From an uncultured Oscillospiraceae bacterium (lineage in GTDB: Bacteria > Bacillota > Clostridia > Oscillospirales > Ruminococcaceae): a DNA stretch of 64,000 nucleotides. Positions within the stretch are counted from its first letter, which is position 1, and each line of letters begins with the position of its first letter. The notes under the pieces were generated by a model. The model was given only the letters and a program-made list of their open reading frames with translations, was not told the DNA's origin and did no database searches. The position numbers and the translations under genes are program-made. Location of the stretch: positions 58,811 through 122,810 of the forward strand of contig CAKSDC010000003.1 of the NCBI GenBank assembly GCA_934444765.1, read 5' to 3'. This document shows, one piece after another, positions 18,278 to 26,554 of the stretch.

Positions 18278-18985
18278 TTAATCGATAAAGTCTACTATTG
18301 GTGTGTTCGGATATTTTTTGCACACTATACTATAGACTAAGTTTATCCAACTATAGCACTTATTTAAGATAATAGCATCGGAAGTTATAACGTTAGACTT
18401 ACTTTCAAGAATAACGTCAGCATTAGGAACGAGTTCAACTTCCACTTCAAAAGGAAAGCCTTGCAATAGTTCGTATATACGTTGACTTAATCTTCCCGTA
18501 TTGGATACAGGACTATCTAAGTAAAACATAACCTTAGATACTTTTAAGTTAGCAAGTTCTTCACCGATTAGTCTAATAGCCGTATCGGTTTTATCTATAA
18601 GTTTGTAAGTTCCACGAAGTCCGCAAAGGTCACGTAGAGTGTTATCCATGCACTTAATAAGAGTAGTTTCCGAAAGTATAGTTTCTAATGTAATTATCAC
18701 GTTTAGACCGTCTATATATACGGTTTCGTCTTCACAATGGGTTTTAAGTTTATCCAAACGAGTCTTAACGTCAACAGTAGGAGAGACTGCCCTAACGATA
18801 GCAATTCTTTGACGTTCCGAAAGTTGATAATGATTTCCTACGAATGTAGACACACTTTTAATAGGATATCCTCTATCTATGATAGCTGATACGTCACTGC
18901 TGGCAAGTTTAAGAGTTTCTATACTTTTAGAGGAAAAGTCTCGAATATCCGTAGCGACAAAGCCACGTTTAACGCTATCTGCCAT
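18278..18985 (-). CDS. DUF434 family protein
   Basis: A 235-residue cytoplasmic protein that I match to DUF434 proteins. The N-terminal half is helical and has SERQRIAIVRAVSP (about 56-69). The C-terminal half has a Rossmann-like pattern: VYIDGLNVIITLE (about 89-101), KVMFYLDSPVSNTGRLS (about 150-166), VELVPNADVILESK and TSDAIIL. The Asp residues in the DG-N, DSP and SDAII motifs sit where NYN/PIN-like nucleases have metal ligands, so a nuclease is conceivable, but this is inference. It begins 2 bases after the glmU stop, so it is coupled to glmU. Confidence 0.65.
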   Translation of the reverse strand: MADSVKRGFVATDIRDFSSKSIETLKLASSDVSAIIDRGYPIKSVSTFVGNHYQLSERQRIAIVRAVSPTVDVKTRLDKLKTHCEDETVYIDGLNVIITLETILSETTLIKCMDNTLRDLCGLRGTYKLIDKTDTAIRLIGEELANLKVSKVMFYLDSPVSNTGRLSQRIYELLQGFPFEVEVELVPNADVILESKSNVITSDAIILNKCYSWINLVYSIVCKKYPNTPIVDFID

Positions 18986-18987
18986 GA

Positions 18988-20364
18988 CTATCTATCTACC
19001 TTTTCGCCTAACTTTTTGATGCTATAGCCATTCTTAACGTGGAAAGGTGCTCTTTCGATAGCTAAAGCGTAATCTGGAACGTTCTTAGTAACTGTAGAAC
19101 CAGCACCAGTATATACACCCTTTCCGAGTATCACAGGAGCGACTAAGTTAGTATTACAACCGATAAAGCAGTTATCCCCTATTACACAACGATTTTTAGA
19201 TACGCCGTCGTAGTTTACAGTGACGCAACCACAACCGAAGTTTACGTGTTTACCAACGTCGCTATCACCAATGTAGGTTAGATGTGCTACGGCAGTACCC
19301 TCACCGATAGTAGAGTTTTTAATCTCCACAAAGTCGCCGATTTTGACCTTATCACAGATGTGTGAGTTAGGTCTTAGCTGTACATAAGGACCTATTTTAA
19401 CGCCGTTATCCACTACAGACTGTGTAGCTTGAACGTTGTTTAGTATAGTATCATTACCAATGGTAGTATCAGTAAGTATGGTATTAGGACCTATTACACA
19501 GTTAGAACCTATAGTAGTATCGCCCATTAGTATGCTACCCTGTTTGATTTCTGTACCAACGCCGATTTTAACGTCTCTACCGATAGTAACGCCATCTATA
19601 CAGGTAAACTCCACACCGTTTTCAAGGTGTTTATCGATAACGTTCATTCTTGCAATGGTGTTCAAGTTCAATAGACCTTTTCTATCGTTAGCACCCAATA
19701 CTACATCAGGATTTTCTGATAGATAAGCGTTAGCACGTCTTCCCTTGCCAATAGCTATGAATACAGTATCGGTTAGATAGTATTCACTTTGGGAGTTGTT
19801 TTGAGTAAGTTCACCAAGAGCCTCTATTAAGTCAGCAGTCTTGAACCAGTAAGCACCTGAATTTACTTCCTTGATAAGTTTCTGTTCTATAGTAGCGTCT
19901 TTTTCTTCCACTATAGAGGTAATACAGTTACCCTCTCTAACTATTCTGCCATAGCCTGTAGGATTATCTAACATAGAAGTGATAACGGTTACAGAGTTAT
20001 TTTCAGCCTGATGTAGTTCTAAAGACTTTTTAATAGTATCTTGGTCTATAAAAGGAGCGTCTCCACATAGTACCAAAGTATTACCGTCAACGTTCTGTTC
20101 CATAAAAGGAATAGCTTGCATTACTGCGTGACCAGTACCAAGTCTTTCTCTTTGAAGTACAGTAGTATATCTACCGTTAAGATATTCGTCTATAACTTCG
20201 GACTTATAACCCTTAACTATACATATATTAGAAAGCCCAGCACCTTCACATGACTTAATAACCCATTCAAGCATAGGTTCGCCCAATACTTTAAACATAG
20301 GTTTAGGCATATCAGCCTTCATTCTTTTACCTTGACCGCCTGCCAAGATTATAACATTATTCAT
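18988..20364 (-). CDS. glmU: Bifunctional UDP-GlcNAc pyrophosphorylase / GlcN-1-P acetyltransferase
   Basis: GlmU makes UDP-GlcNAc for peptidoglycan: it acetylates glucosamine-1-phosphate and then uridylylates it. The start is ATG 20364 (458 residues), so that LAGGQGKRMKADMPKPM begins at residue 6; an upstream TTG would add a poor extension. The N-terminal uridyltransferase shows ERLGTGHAV (about 80) and EVNSGAYWF. The C-terminal left-handed beta-helix hexapeptide domain (about 245-445) includes HLTYIGDSDVG and GCVTVNYDG, with the acetyltransferase His and Tyr/Asn residues in place. It has its own promoter and leads the run DUF434-pth-mfd. Confidence 0.96.
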   Translation of the reverse strand: MNNVIILAGGQGKRMKADMPKPMFKVLGEPMLEWVIKSCEGAGLSNICIVKGYKSEVIDEYLNGRYTTVLQRERLGTGHAVMQAIPFMEQNVDGNTLVLCGDAPFIDQDTIKKSLELHQAENNSVTVITSMLDNPTGYGRIVREGNCITSIVEEKDATIEQKLIKEVNSGAYWFKTADLIEALGELTQNNSQSEYYLTDTVFIAIGKGRRANAYLSENPDVVLGANDRKGLLNLNTIARMNVIDKHLENGVEFTCIDGVTIGRDVKIGVGTEIKQGSILMGDTTIGSNCVIGPNTILTDTTIGNDTILNNVQATQSVVDNGVKIGPYVQLRPNSHICDKVKIGDFVEIKNSTIGEGTAVAHLTYIGDSDVGKHVNFGCGCVTVNYDGVSKNRCVIGDNCFIGCNTNLVAPVILGKGVYTGAGSTVTKNVPDYALAIERAPFHVKNGYSIKKLGEKVDR

Positions 20365-20460
20365 AACAGAATACCTACCTTTCAGCAACTTTAATAGAAT
20401 AGATTAATGTAGGCAGTTTAAGGAACACAACACATAGTATAAACAACAACTCTAAAATAG

Positions 20461-20489
20461 TAGGGGATACCCTTAACGTTCCGCCCCTA
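20461..20489 (-). promoter_or_regulatory. Hairpin in the glmU leader
   Basis: TAGGGG (20461-20466) pairs with CCCCTA (20484-20489). The leader of about 155 bases between the promoter and the glmU start is longer than usual here. I do not recognise a known riboswitch, and no glmS-type ribozyme core is visible. Confidence 0.35.
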
Positions 20490-20525
20490 CCATATAGGAT
20501 AGGTTAAAAATAAGTATATATATAT

Positions 20526-20554
20526 ATTATCGCATTTTTCAGCGAATATTTCAA
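20526..20554 (-). promoter_or_regulatory. Sigma-A promoter of the glmU operon
   Basis: On the minus strand, TTGAAA (20554-20549), a 17-base spacer and GATAAT (20531-20526). It faces away from the ppdK promoter within the same divergent gap of about 415 bases. Confidence 0.65.
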
Positions 20555-20656
20555 TATGGCATAAGTACCATGTAATACATATACGTATGCTATAATTTTG
20601 TGCATAATTACCCAAACGGAACACGCAATTTCTAACCACTAAATAGAAGATAACAG

Positions 20657-20685
20657 TTGACAAAATTCTGTGAATATGTTAAACT
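20657..20685 (+). promoter_or_regulatory. Sigma-A promoter of ppdK
   Basis: TTGACA (20657-20662), a 17-base spacer and TAAACT (20680-20685). A second TATAAT box at 20591-20596 lacks a good -35 hexamer. Confidence 0.75.
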
Positions 20686-20706
20686 AAAAATATAGGGAAT
20701 TGATTA

Positions 20707-20747
20707 TAATCTAATGTGTGTTAAACCATTAGCACATATTTTGATTA
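20707..20747 (+). promoter_or_regulatory. Leader hairpin of ppdK
   Basis: TAATC (20707-20711) pairs with GATTA (20743-20747), and AATGTGTG pairs with CACATATT inside it, giving a long stem just before the GGAGG ribosome binding site. It probably stabilises a highly expressed mRNA or tunes translation. Confidence 0.4.
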
Positions 20748-20781
20748 ATATATTGAAAAATTTTTTGGAGGTAAATTACCA

Positions 20782-23409
20782 ATGGCAAACAAATATTGTT
20801 ACCTATTCTCTGAAGGTAATGCTACTATGAGAGAGCTTCTTGGTGGTAAGGGTGCTAACTTAGCTGAAATGACTAACATCGGTCTACCAGTTCCACAAGG
20901 TTTTACTATCACTACTGAGGCTTGTACTCAATATTACGAAAACAACGGTATCAGTGATGAAATTATGGCTGAAATCAACGAATACATCGTTAAGATGGAA
21001 GAAATCACTGGTAAGAAGTTTGGCGATAAGGAAAACCCACTATTAGTTTCCGTTCGTTCTGGTGCAAGAGCTTCTATGCCTGGTATGATGGACACTATCT
21101 TAAACTTAGGCTTAAACGAAACTGTAGTAAACACTATAGCTGAAAAGTCTAACAATCCAAGATGGGCTTGGGACTGCTACAGAAGATTTATCCAAATGTA
21201 CTCTGACGTAGTTATGGAAGTTGGTAAGAAGTACTTTGAACAACTTATCGACAAGATGAAGGAAGAAAGAGGCGTTACTCAAGACGTTGAACTTACTGCC
21301 GAAGACCTAAAGGAACTTGCTGGTCAGTTTAAGGCTGAATACAAGTCTAAGATTGGTACAGACTTCCCAGACGACCCTAAGGAACAACTTATCGGTGCTA
21401 TTAAGGCTGTATTCCGTTCATGGGATAACCCAAGAGCTAACGTTTACAGACGTGACAACGATATTCCTTTCTCTTGGGGTACTGCTGTTAACGTTCAAGC
21501 TATGGCTTTCGGTAACATGGGTGATGATTGCGGTACTGGTGTTGCATTTACTCGTGACCCTGCTACTGGTGAAAAGAAGTTAATGGGTGAATTCTTAACT
21601 AACGCTCAAGGTGAAGACGTTGTTGCTGGTGTTAGAACTCCTATGCCTATCGCTGAAATGGCTAACAAGTTCCCAGAGGCTTACAAGGACTTCGTAAGAG
21701 TTTGTGGTATTCTTGAAGACCGTTACCACGATATGCAAGATATGGAATTTACTGTTGAAAACGGTAAACTATTCATGCTACAATGCCGTAACGGTAAGAG
21801 AACTGCTCAAGCAGCTTTAAAGATTGCTTGTGACCTTGTTGACGAAGGTATGAAGACTGAACAAGAAGCAGTAGCTATGATAGACCCAAGAAACTTAGAT
21901 ACTCTACTACACCCACAGTTCGACGCTAAGGCTCTAAAGTCTGCTACTCCTATGGGTAAGGGCTTAGGTGCTTCTCCTGGTGCTGCTTGTGGTAAGATAG
22001 TATTTACTGCTGACGACGCTGTAGCTTGGGCTGAAAAAGGCGAAAAGGTTGTATTAGTTAGACTTGAAACTTCTCCAGAAGACATTACTGGTATGAAGGC
22101 TTCTCAAGGTATCCTAACAGTTCGTGGTGGTATGACTTCTCACGCTGCCGTAGTTGCTCGTGGTATGGGTACTTGCTGTGTATCTGGTTGTGGCGATATC
22201 AAGATGGATGAAGCTAACAAGAAGTTCGAACTTGCTGGTAAGACTTTCGTTGAAGGCGACTACATTTCTATCGACGGTTCTACTGGTAACATCTACGACG
22301 GCATTATCCCTACTGTAGACGCTACTATCGCTGGTGAGTTTGGTAGAATTATGGCTTGGGCTGATAAGTACAGAAAGCTAAAGGTTAGAACTAACGCTGA
22401 TACTCCTACTGACGCTAAGAAGGCTCGTGAACTTGGTGCTGAAGGTATCGGTCTTTGCCGTACTGAACACATGTTCTTCGACCCAGAAAGAATTGGCGCA
22501 TTCCGTGAAATGATATGCTCCGATACTGTAGAAGAAAGAGAAACTGCTCTTGCTAAGATTGAACCTATGCAACAAGCTGACTTTGAAGCTCTATACGAAG
22601 CTCTTGAAGGTTGCCCTGTTACTATCCGTTTCTTAGACCCACCTCTACACGAATTCGTTCCTACTGAAGAAGACGATATTAAGGCTTTAGCAGAAGCTCA
22701 AGGCAAGTCTGTTGAAACTATTAAGAACATCATTGCTTCTCTACACGAATTTAACCCTATGATGGGTCACCGTGGTTGCCGTCTTGCTGTAACTTACCCA
22801 GAAATCGCAGTAATGCAAACTAAGGCTGTTATCAAGGCTGCTATCAACGTATCTAAGAAGCACCCTGATTGGAACATAGTTCCTGAAATTATGATTCCAT
22901 TAGTAGGCGAAGTTAAGGAATTAAAGTACGTTAAGAAGTTCGTTACTGATACTGCTGACGCTGTTATCAAGGAAGCTGGTTCTGACTTAAAGTATGAAGT
23001 TGGTACTATGATTGAAATTCCTCGTGCTGCTTTAACTGCTGACGATATCGCTAAGGAAGCTGACTTCTTCTGCTTCGGTACTAACGACCTAACTCAAATG
23101 ACCTATGGTTTCTCTCGTGACGACGCTGGTAAGTTCTTAAACGCTTACTACGACGCTAAGATTTTCGAAAGCGACCCATTTGCTAAGTTAGACCAAACTG
23201 GTGTTGGTAAGCTAATGAAGATGGCTATCGAATTAGGTAGACCTAACAACGCTAATATGCACGTTGGTATCTGTGGTGAACACGGTGGTGACCCAAGTTC
23301 TGTAGAATTCTGCCACGAAATCGGCTTAGACTACGTATCTTGCTCACCATTCAGAGTACCTATCGCTCGTTTAGCTGCCGCACAAGCTGCTATTAAGGAA
23401 GCAAAGTAA
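20782..23409 (+). CDS. ppdK: Pyruvate, phosphate dikinase
   Basis: PPDK (875 residues, standard length) interconverts PEP + AMP + PPi and pyruvate + ATP + Pi, serving PPi-linked glycolysis or gluconeogenesis in anaerobes. The N-terminal nucleotide-binding domain starts with LGGKGANLAEMT (about 20-31). The phospho-carrier His is residue 454 in GGMTSHAAVVARG. The C-terminal PEP-binding barrel carries FCFGTNDLTQMTYG (about 763-776) and the proton-donor Cys 831 in CGEHGGDP. GGAGG precedes ATG 20782. Codon use differs from its neighbours: Gly GGT, Ala GCT, Lys AAG and Arg CGT dominate, a sign of very high expression. It is monocistronic and ends at a strong terminator. Confidence 0.98.
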   Translation: MANKYCYLFSEGNATMRELLGGKGANLAEMTNIGLPVPQGFTITTEACTQYYENNGISDEIMAEINEYIVKMEEITGKKFGDKENPLLVSVRSGARASMPGMMDTILNLGLNETVVNTIAEKSNNPRWAWDCYRRFIQMYSDVVMEVGKKYFEQLIDKMKEERGVTQDVELTAEDLKELAGQFKAEYKSKIGTDFPDDPKEQLIGAIKAVFRSWDNPRANVYRRDNDIPFSWGTAVNVQAMAFGNMGDDCGTGVAFTRDPATGEKKLMGEFLTNAQGEDVVAGVRTPMPIAEMANKFPEAYKDFVRVCGILEDRYHDMQDMEFTVENGKLFMLQCRNGKRTAQAALKIACDLVDEGMKTEQEAVAMIDPRNLDTLLHPQFDAKALKSATPMGKGLGASPGAACGKIVFTADDAVAWAEKGEKVVLVRLETSPEDITGMKASQGILTVRGGMTSHAAVVARGMGTCCVSGCGDIKMDEANKKFELAGKTFVEGDYISIDGSTGNIYDGIIPTVDATIAGEFGRIMAWADKYRKLKVRTNADTPTDAKKARELGAEGIGLCRTEHMFFDPERIGAFREMICSDTVEERETALAKIEPMQQADFEALYEALEGCPVTIRFLDPPLHEFVPTEEDDIKALAEAQGKSVETIKNIIASLHEFNPMMGHRGCRLAVTYPEIAVMQTKAVIKAAINVSKKHPDWNIVPEIMIPLVGEVKELKYVKKFVTDTADAVIKEAGSDLKYEVGTMIEIPRAALTADDIAKEADFFCFGTNDLTQMTYGFSRDDAGKFLNAYYDAKIFESDPFAKLDQTGVGKLMKMAIELGRPNNANMHVGICGEHGGDPSSVEFCHEIGLDYVSCSPFRVPIARLAAAQAAIKEAK

Positions 23410-23435
23410 TATATACTATTTAGTATAATATATAG

Positions 23436-23468
23436 GTTTCCCTGTGCTTAGCATAGGGAAACTTTTTT
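23436..23468 (+). terminator. Intrinsic terminator of ppdK
   Basis: GTTTCCCT (23436-23443) pairs with AGGGAAAC (23455-23462), followed by six T (23463-23468). Confidence 0.9.
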
Positions 23469-23485
23469 ATATTCAAGGAAAAAAT

Positions 23486-23526
23486 ATAAGCGTCTAAACT
23501 CTGTGTTCAAGACGCTTATATTTTTT
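23486..23526. terminator. Bidirectional terminator between ppdK and the pilin gene
   Basis: A 10-base perfect stem (23486-23495 with 23510-23519). T-runs occur on both strands (ATTTTTT), and it lies directly past the stop codon of the pilin gene. Confidence 0.8.
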
Positions 23527-23539
23527 AAGTATATTAGTA

Positions 23540-24124
23540 TTAATCTTTACCGCCCATGCTCTTAGTTCCGTCACCTATACCGCCAACGTGTTCGGCAAAT
23601 ACTTCGGTAGTTTCTGGGTCTTTGTTTCTGTAGCCCTTGCAAGCGGTGTAGGTAAATTGAAGTTCACCATCTACAATCTCAAAATTAACCTGATACCTAT
23701 CCCACGTCTTTTTAGACATACATATTAGGTTAGTCTTCTTCTTCTTAAACTGTGGTTCTTTGCCTTGACGTAGCGTTGGATTTTCGGCTGCATCTTTATC
23801 TATTACGCCTTGATTAGCCAATATTTTAGCTATATTCTTACTTGAAGTACGAATTTCATCGTTATCTACATACACATAGCCATAGTTAAATCCAGCCCAT
23901 GGGCTACTTGAATCTATACTATTGCTGATATCTTCGGCTAAAGACTCTTGAAGTATAGTGTATATCTTACGGGCGTTAGCAACGTCAACCTTATTGTTAG
24001 CATATTCAACGTACTTACTAACCGAAGGGATTAATATAGCTGACAGTACGCCTATAATAGCTAATACGACCACCAATTCTACAAGGGTAAAACCCTTTAC
24101 TCTGTTCTCCTTTAAACTTTTCAT
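23540..24124 (-). CDS. Type IV pilin-like protein with prepilin signal
   Basis: A 194-residue protein with a textbook class III (prepilin) signal: a short basic leader ending in KG, then FTLVELVVVLAIIGVLSAIL, with the conserved Glu at +5 of the mature chain. A prepilin peptidase would cut after the Gly near residue 11. The long N-terminal helix continues (YVEYANNKVDVANARKIYTILQESL), and a soluble domain with beta segments fills residues 65-194. No assembly ATPase, platform protein or peptidase lies nearby, so it is an orphan pilin or pseudopilin. GAGGTGAT precedes ATG 24124. It could belong to a type IV pilus used for adhesion to plant particles, or to a Com-type system. Confidence 0.85.
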   Translation of the reverse strand: MKSLKENRVKGFTLVELVVVLAIIGVLSAILIPSVSKYVEYANNKVDVANARKIYTILQESLAEDISNSIDSSSPWAGFNYGYVYVDNDEIRTSSKNIAKILANQGVIDKDAAENPTLRQGKEPQFKKKKTNLICMSKKTWDRYQVNFEIVDGELQFTYTACKGYRNKDPETTEVFAEHVGGIGDGTKSMGGKD

Positions 24125-24449
24125 AATATCACCTCAAAAAAGAATATTAAACCTCATAACTTTGTAGTAAGTGTAGCATACTTTAAAATATTTTCCAAAT
24201 GCAACCACAGTGTTTTCTTATGCTCTTTGATAGTTTATAGTCGTTTAGTATAAAATATCTCATTTAAACAGAAGAATATTAGTAATTTAGTACTACTATT
24301 GTACCACATATTAGTCGAATTGTAAAGAGATAATACTAAAAAAGTATCAATAACGTTTAAGATTTTTATAAATAGTATTAAAGTATATCACTCAAAATAG
24401 GAATATCTATCTAAATTTCACTAAAAACAGATATTTTTCACTACAGCAC
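24125..24449. other. AT-rich gap without a gene
   Basis: Very AT-rich, with no convincing reading frame, hairpin terminator or RNA motif. It separates the divergent pilin gene and the DUF2798-like gene. Confidence 0.55.
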
Positions 24450-24478
24450 TTGACAATCTTAAAATAGTATGTTATACT
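24450..24478 (+). promoter_or_regulatory. Sigma-A promoter of the DUF2798-like gene
   Basis: TTGACA (24450-24455), a 17-base spacer and TATACT (24473-24478). The leader would be about 100 bases. Confidence 0.75.
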
Positions 24479-24581
24479 ATATTAGTTGAATATATGGTAT
24501 TATTGGAAACGAAACATTCTCTGAAATGATAACGAACAACACATAGTAACGTTGATGCTATCTATTAAGGAGGATTTTTTT

Positions 24582-25064
24582 ATGCCCAAAAACAAACTTC
24601 AGGAAGTAGTATTTGGAATACTAATGGTTATAGTCATGGTATATGCTATGGTATGTTACAACATAGCATTAAACTTAGGAGAGTTCACTAATAGAGTGTT
24701 TTTAATGGCACTTTCCGAACTACCTATAATGTGTCCCATAGCGTTTATAATAGAAATGGCTTTTGTAGGTAGACTATCAAAAAGCATAGCCTTTAAGATA
24801 CTAAACCCACAAAAAGATAGTCCATTTTTCATAACTCTGGCTATATCATGTGTAACGGTAACGTTCATGTGTCCTATTATGAGTTTAATAGCTACAGTGT
24901 TATTTAATCGTGGTGGCGAAATACTTTCCACATGGATTAAAGCCTGTGTACATAACTTTCCTATGGCACTATGTTGGCAAGTGTTCTATGCTGGACCATT
25001 AGTTAGAACCGTATTTAAACTTATCTTCAAAGATAAGCCACTAACCAATACTGAAATCGCTTAA
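24582..25064 (+). CDS. DUF2798-like integral membrane protein
   Basis: A 160-residue membrane protein with four predicted helices, near residues 9-28, 38-60, 78-103 and 120-140. The start is ATG 24582, directly after AAGGAGG; an upstream ATG at 24552 lacks a site. The opening motif NKLQEVVFGILMVIVMVYAMVCYN and the helix spacing are like DUF2798 proteins, whose function is unknown. It is monocistronic, between its own promoter and terminator. No catalytic residues are apparent. Confidence 0.7.
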   Translation: MPKNKLQEVVFGILMVIVMVYAMVCYNIALNLGEFTNRVFLMALSELPIMCPIAFIIEMAFVGRLSKSIAFKILNPQKDSPFFITLAISCVTVTFMCPIMSLIATVLFNRGGEILSTWIKACVHNFPMALCWQVFYAGPLVRTVFKLIFKDKPLTNTEIA

Positions 25065-25074
25065 AACGATATAC

Positions 25075-25106
25075 ATCCTCTACACTAACCGTGCAGAGGA
25101 TTTTTT
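25075..25106 (+). terminator. Intrinsic terminator of the DUF2798-like gene
   Basis: The stem ATCCTCT.CAC/GTG.AGAGGAT is followed by a T-run ending near 25106. Confidence 0.85.
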
Positions 25107-25156
25107 AGTTACTATATTAAAAATTCAAAGTGATACGATAGTATTTTTAGTAGCTA

Positions 25157-25186
25157 TTGACATATTATCTTATAGTGTGGTATTAT
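25157..25186 (+). promoter_or_regulatory. Promoter of the SPFH/zinc-ribbon operon
   Basis: TTGACA (25157-25162), an 18-base spacer and TATTAT (25181-25186), about 55 bases before the SPFH gene. Confidence 0.65.
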
Positions 25187-25240
25187 AATATTAACACATA
25201 ACACGTTACATATACAATATATCACTTAGGAGGATTTTTT

Positions 25241-26521
25241 ATGGGATTAGTAAAAGCAGTAACCAGTGCAGTAAGTGGCAACTTAGCCGACCAATGGCTT
25301 GAAGTAGTAGAGGCTCAGGGAATGAGCGATACTACCGTAGTATGCAAAGGTGTAGTAGTATCTAACGCACCACAAAAAAGAGGTCTATTTGGAGGTGGTT
25401 CTAATAATAAAAGAACTTCTAACATAATCTCTAACGGTTCTAAGATACACGTAGGAGTAAACCAAATGATGCTACTCGTAGACGGTGGCAAGATAGTAGA
25501 CTATTCAGCAGAAGAAGGATACTATACCGTAAACTTATCTTCAGCACCTTCGATGTTCAACGGCGAATTTAAAGACGCAATTCAAGAAACTTTTAATAGA
25601 ATTAAGTTTGGCGGAGTACCTTCACAGTCACAAGAAGTATACTATATCAACCTACAGGAGATAAAGGGTATAAAGTTTGGAACTAAGTCACCATTAAACT
25701 ATTTTGATAGCTTTTACAATGCAGAGCTATTCTTAAGATGTTTTGGTACGTACTCCATAAAGATAATAGACCCTTTAAAGTTCTACGCTGAGGCAGTTCC
25801 AAGAAACAAGAACATAGTAGATATTAAAGATATAAACGAACAGTACATAGACGAATTTATGTGTGCTTTACAGACTACCATAGCTCAGATGTCTGTAGAA
25901 GGCGTTAGAATATCCAACGTGAACTCTATGGGACTAAAACTTTCCAAACATATGGCTCAATGCTTAGATGAAGATTGGACTAAAAATAGAGGTATAGAAG
26001 TAGCTTCAGTAGGTATAGCCTCTATCAACTATGATGACGAAAGCAAAAAGCTAATAAATATGCGTAATCAAGGTGCTATGATGAGCAATCCTAACGTCAG
26101 TGCAGGCTACATGAACAGTGCTATCGCTCAAGGACTACAGAATGCAGGTTCTAATACGAGTGGAGCTACTAACGGTTACATGGGCATGACTATGGGTATT
26201 AATACGTCAAGTCCATTCATACAGAACATTCCACAAACACAAGCAACCCCACAACAGCAACCTCAAAATGGAGCTAACTCTTGGACTTGTAGTTGTGGTA
26301 CTACCAATACGAGCAACTTCTGTATGAACTGTGGTTCTAAAAAGCCAGCACCAGTACAAAGCGATTCTTGGACTTGTAGTTGTGGCACTACTAATACAGG
26401 TAACTTCTGTATGAACTGCGGTTCTAAGCGACCAGTACATAACACTTCTTGGATTTGTAGTTGTGGAACTTCCAACACTGGTAAGTTCTGCATGAACTGT
26501 GGTTCTAAGCGACCAGAATAA
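25241..26521 (+). CDS. SPFH/band-7 domain protein with three C-terminal zinc ribbons (YdjI-like)
   Basis: A 426-residue protein. The first 300 residues look like the SPFH domain of the YdjI/virion-core-like type (GSKIHVGVNQMMLLVDGGKIVDYSAEEGYY near 66-95; the RCFGTYSIKIIDP strand near 165; a long helical stalk to 280). A Gly/Asn/Gln-rich linker follows, then three near-identical zinc-ribbon units of the form W-C-CGT-N...FCMNCGSK-P (about 347-426). In B. subtilis, YdjI is encoded with PspA and YdjG/YdjH and sits at the membrane in an envelope-stress complex. Here it is followed by a YdjG-like zinc-ribbon protein. It starts at ATG 25241 after TAGGAGG. Confidence 0.83.
   Translation: MGLVKAVTSAVSGNLADQWLEVVEAQGMSDTTVVCKGVVVSNAPQKRGLFGGGSNNKRTSNIISNGSKIHVGVNQMMLLVDGGKIVDYSAEEGYYTVNLSSAPSMFNGEFKDAIQETFNRIKFGGVPSQSQEVYYINLQEIKGIKFGTKSPLNYFDSFYNAELFLRCFGTYSIKIIDPLKFYAEAVPRNKNIVDIKDINEQYIDEFMCALQTTIAQMSVEGVRISNVNSMGLKLSKHMAQCLDEDWTKNRGIEVASVGIASINYDDESKKLINMRNQGAMMSNPNVSAGYMNSAIAQGLQNAGSNTSGATNGYMGMTMGINTSSPFIQNIPQTQATPQQQPQNGANSWTCSCGTTNTSNFCMNCGSKKPAPVQSDSWTCSCGTTNTGNFCMNCGSKRPVHNTSWICSCGTSNTGKFCMNCGSKRPE
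26279..26519 (+). repeat. Three tandem zinc-ribbon coding repeats
   Basis: Three in-frame units of about 66-70 bases encode W-(T/I)-CSCGT-N-(T)-FCMNCGSK. The DNA of the three copies is nearly identical, so they arose by recent duplication and could change in number. Confidence 0.75.
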
Positions 26522-26554
26522 TCTTAAACTATCATATACAACGGGAGGGTTTTT

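Noticed and set aside
23401..24124. Whether the pilin gene is a broken remnant
   Set aside because: It has a ribosome binding site, an intact prepilin signal and helix and a terminator, so there is no sign of decay.
26279..26519. Regular repeats that might suggest a CRISPR array
   Set aside because: The repeats are in frame, encode zinc ribbons and have no spacers of unique sequence.
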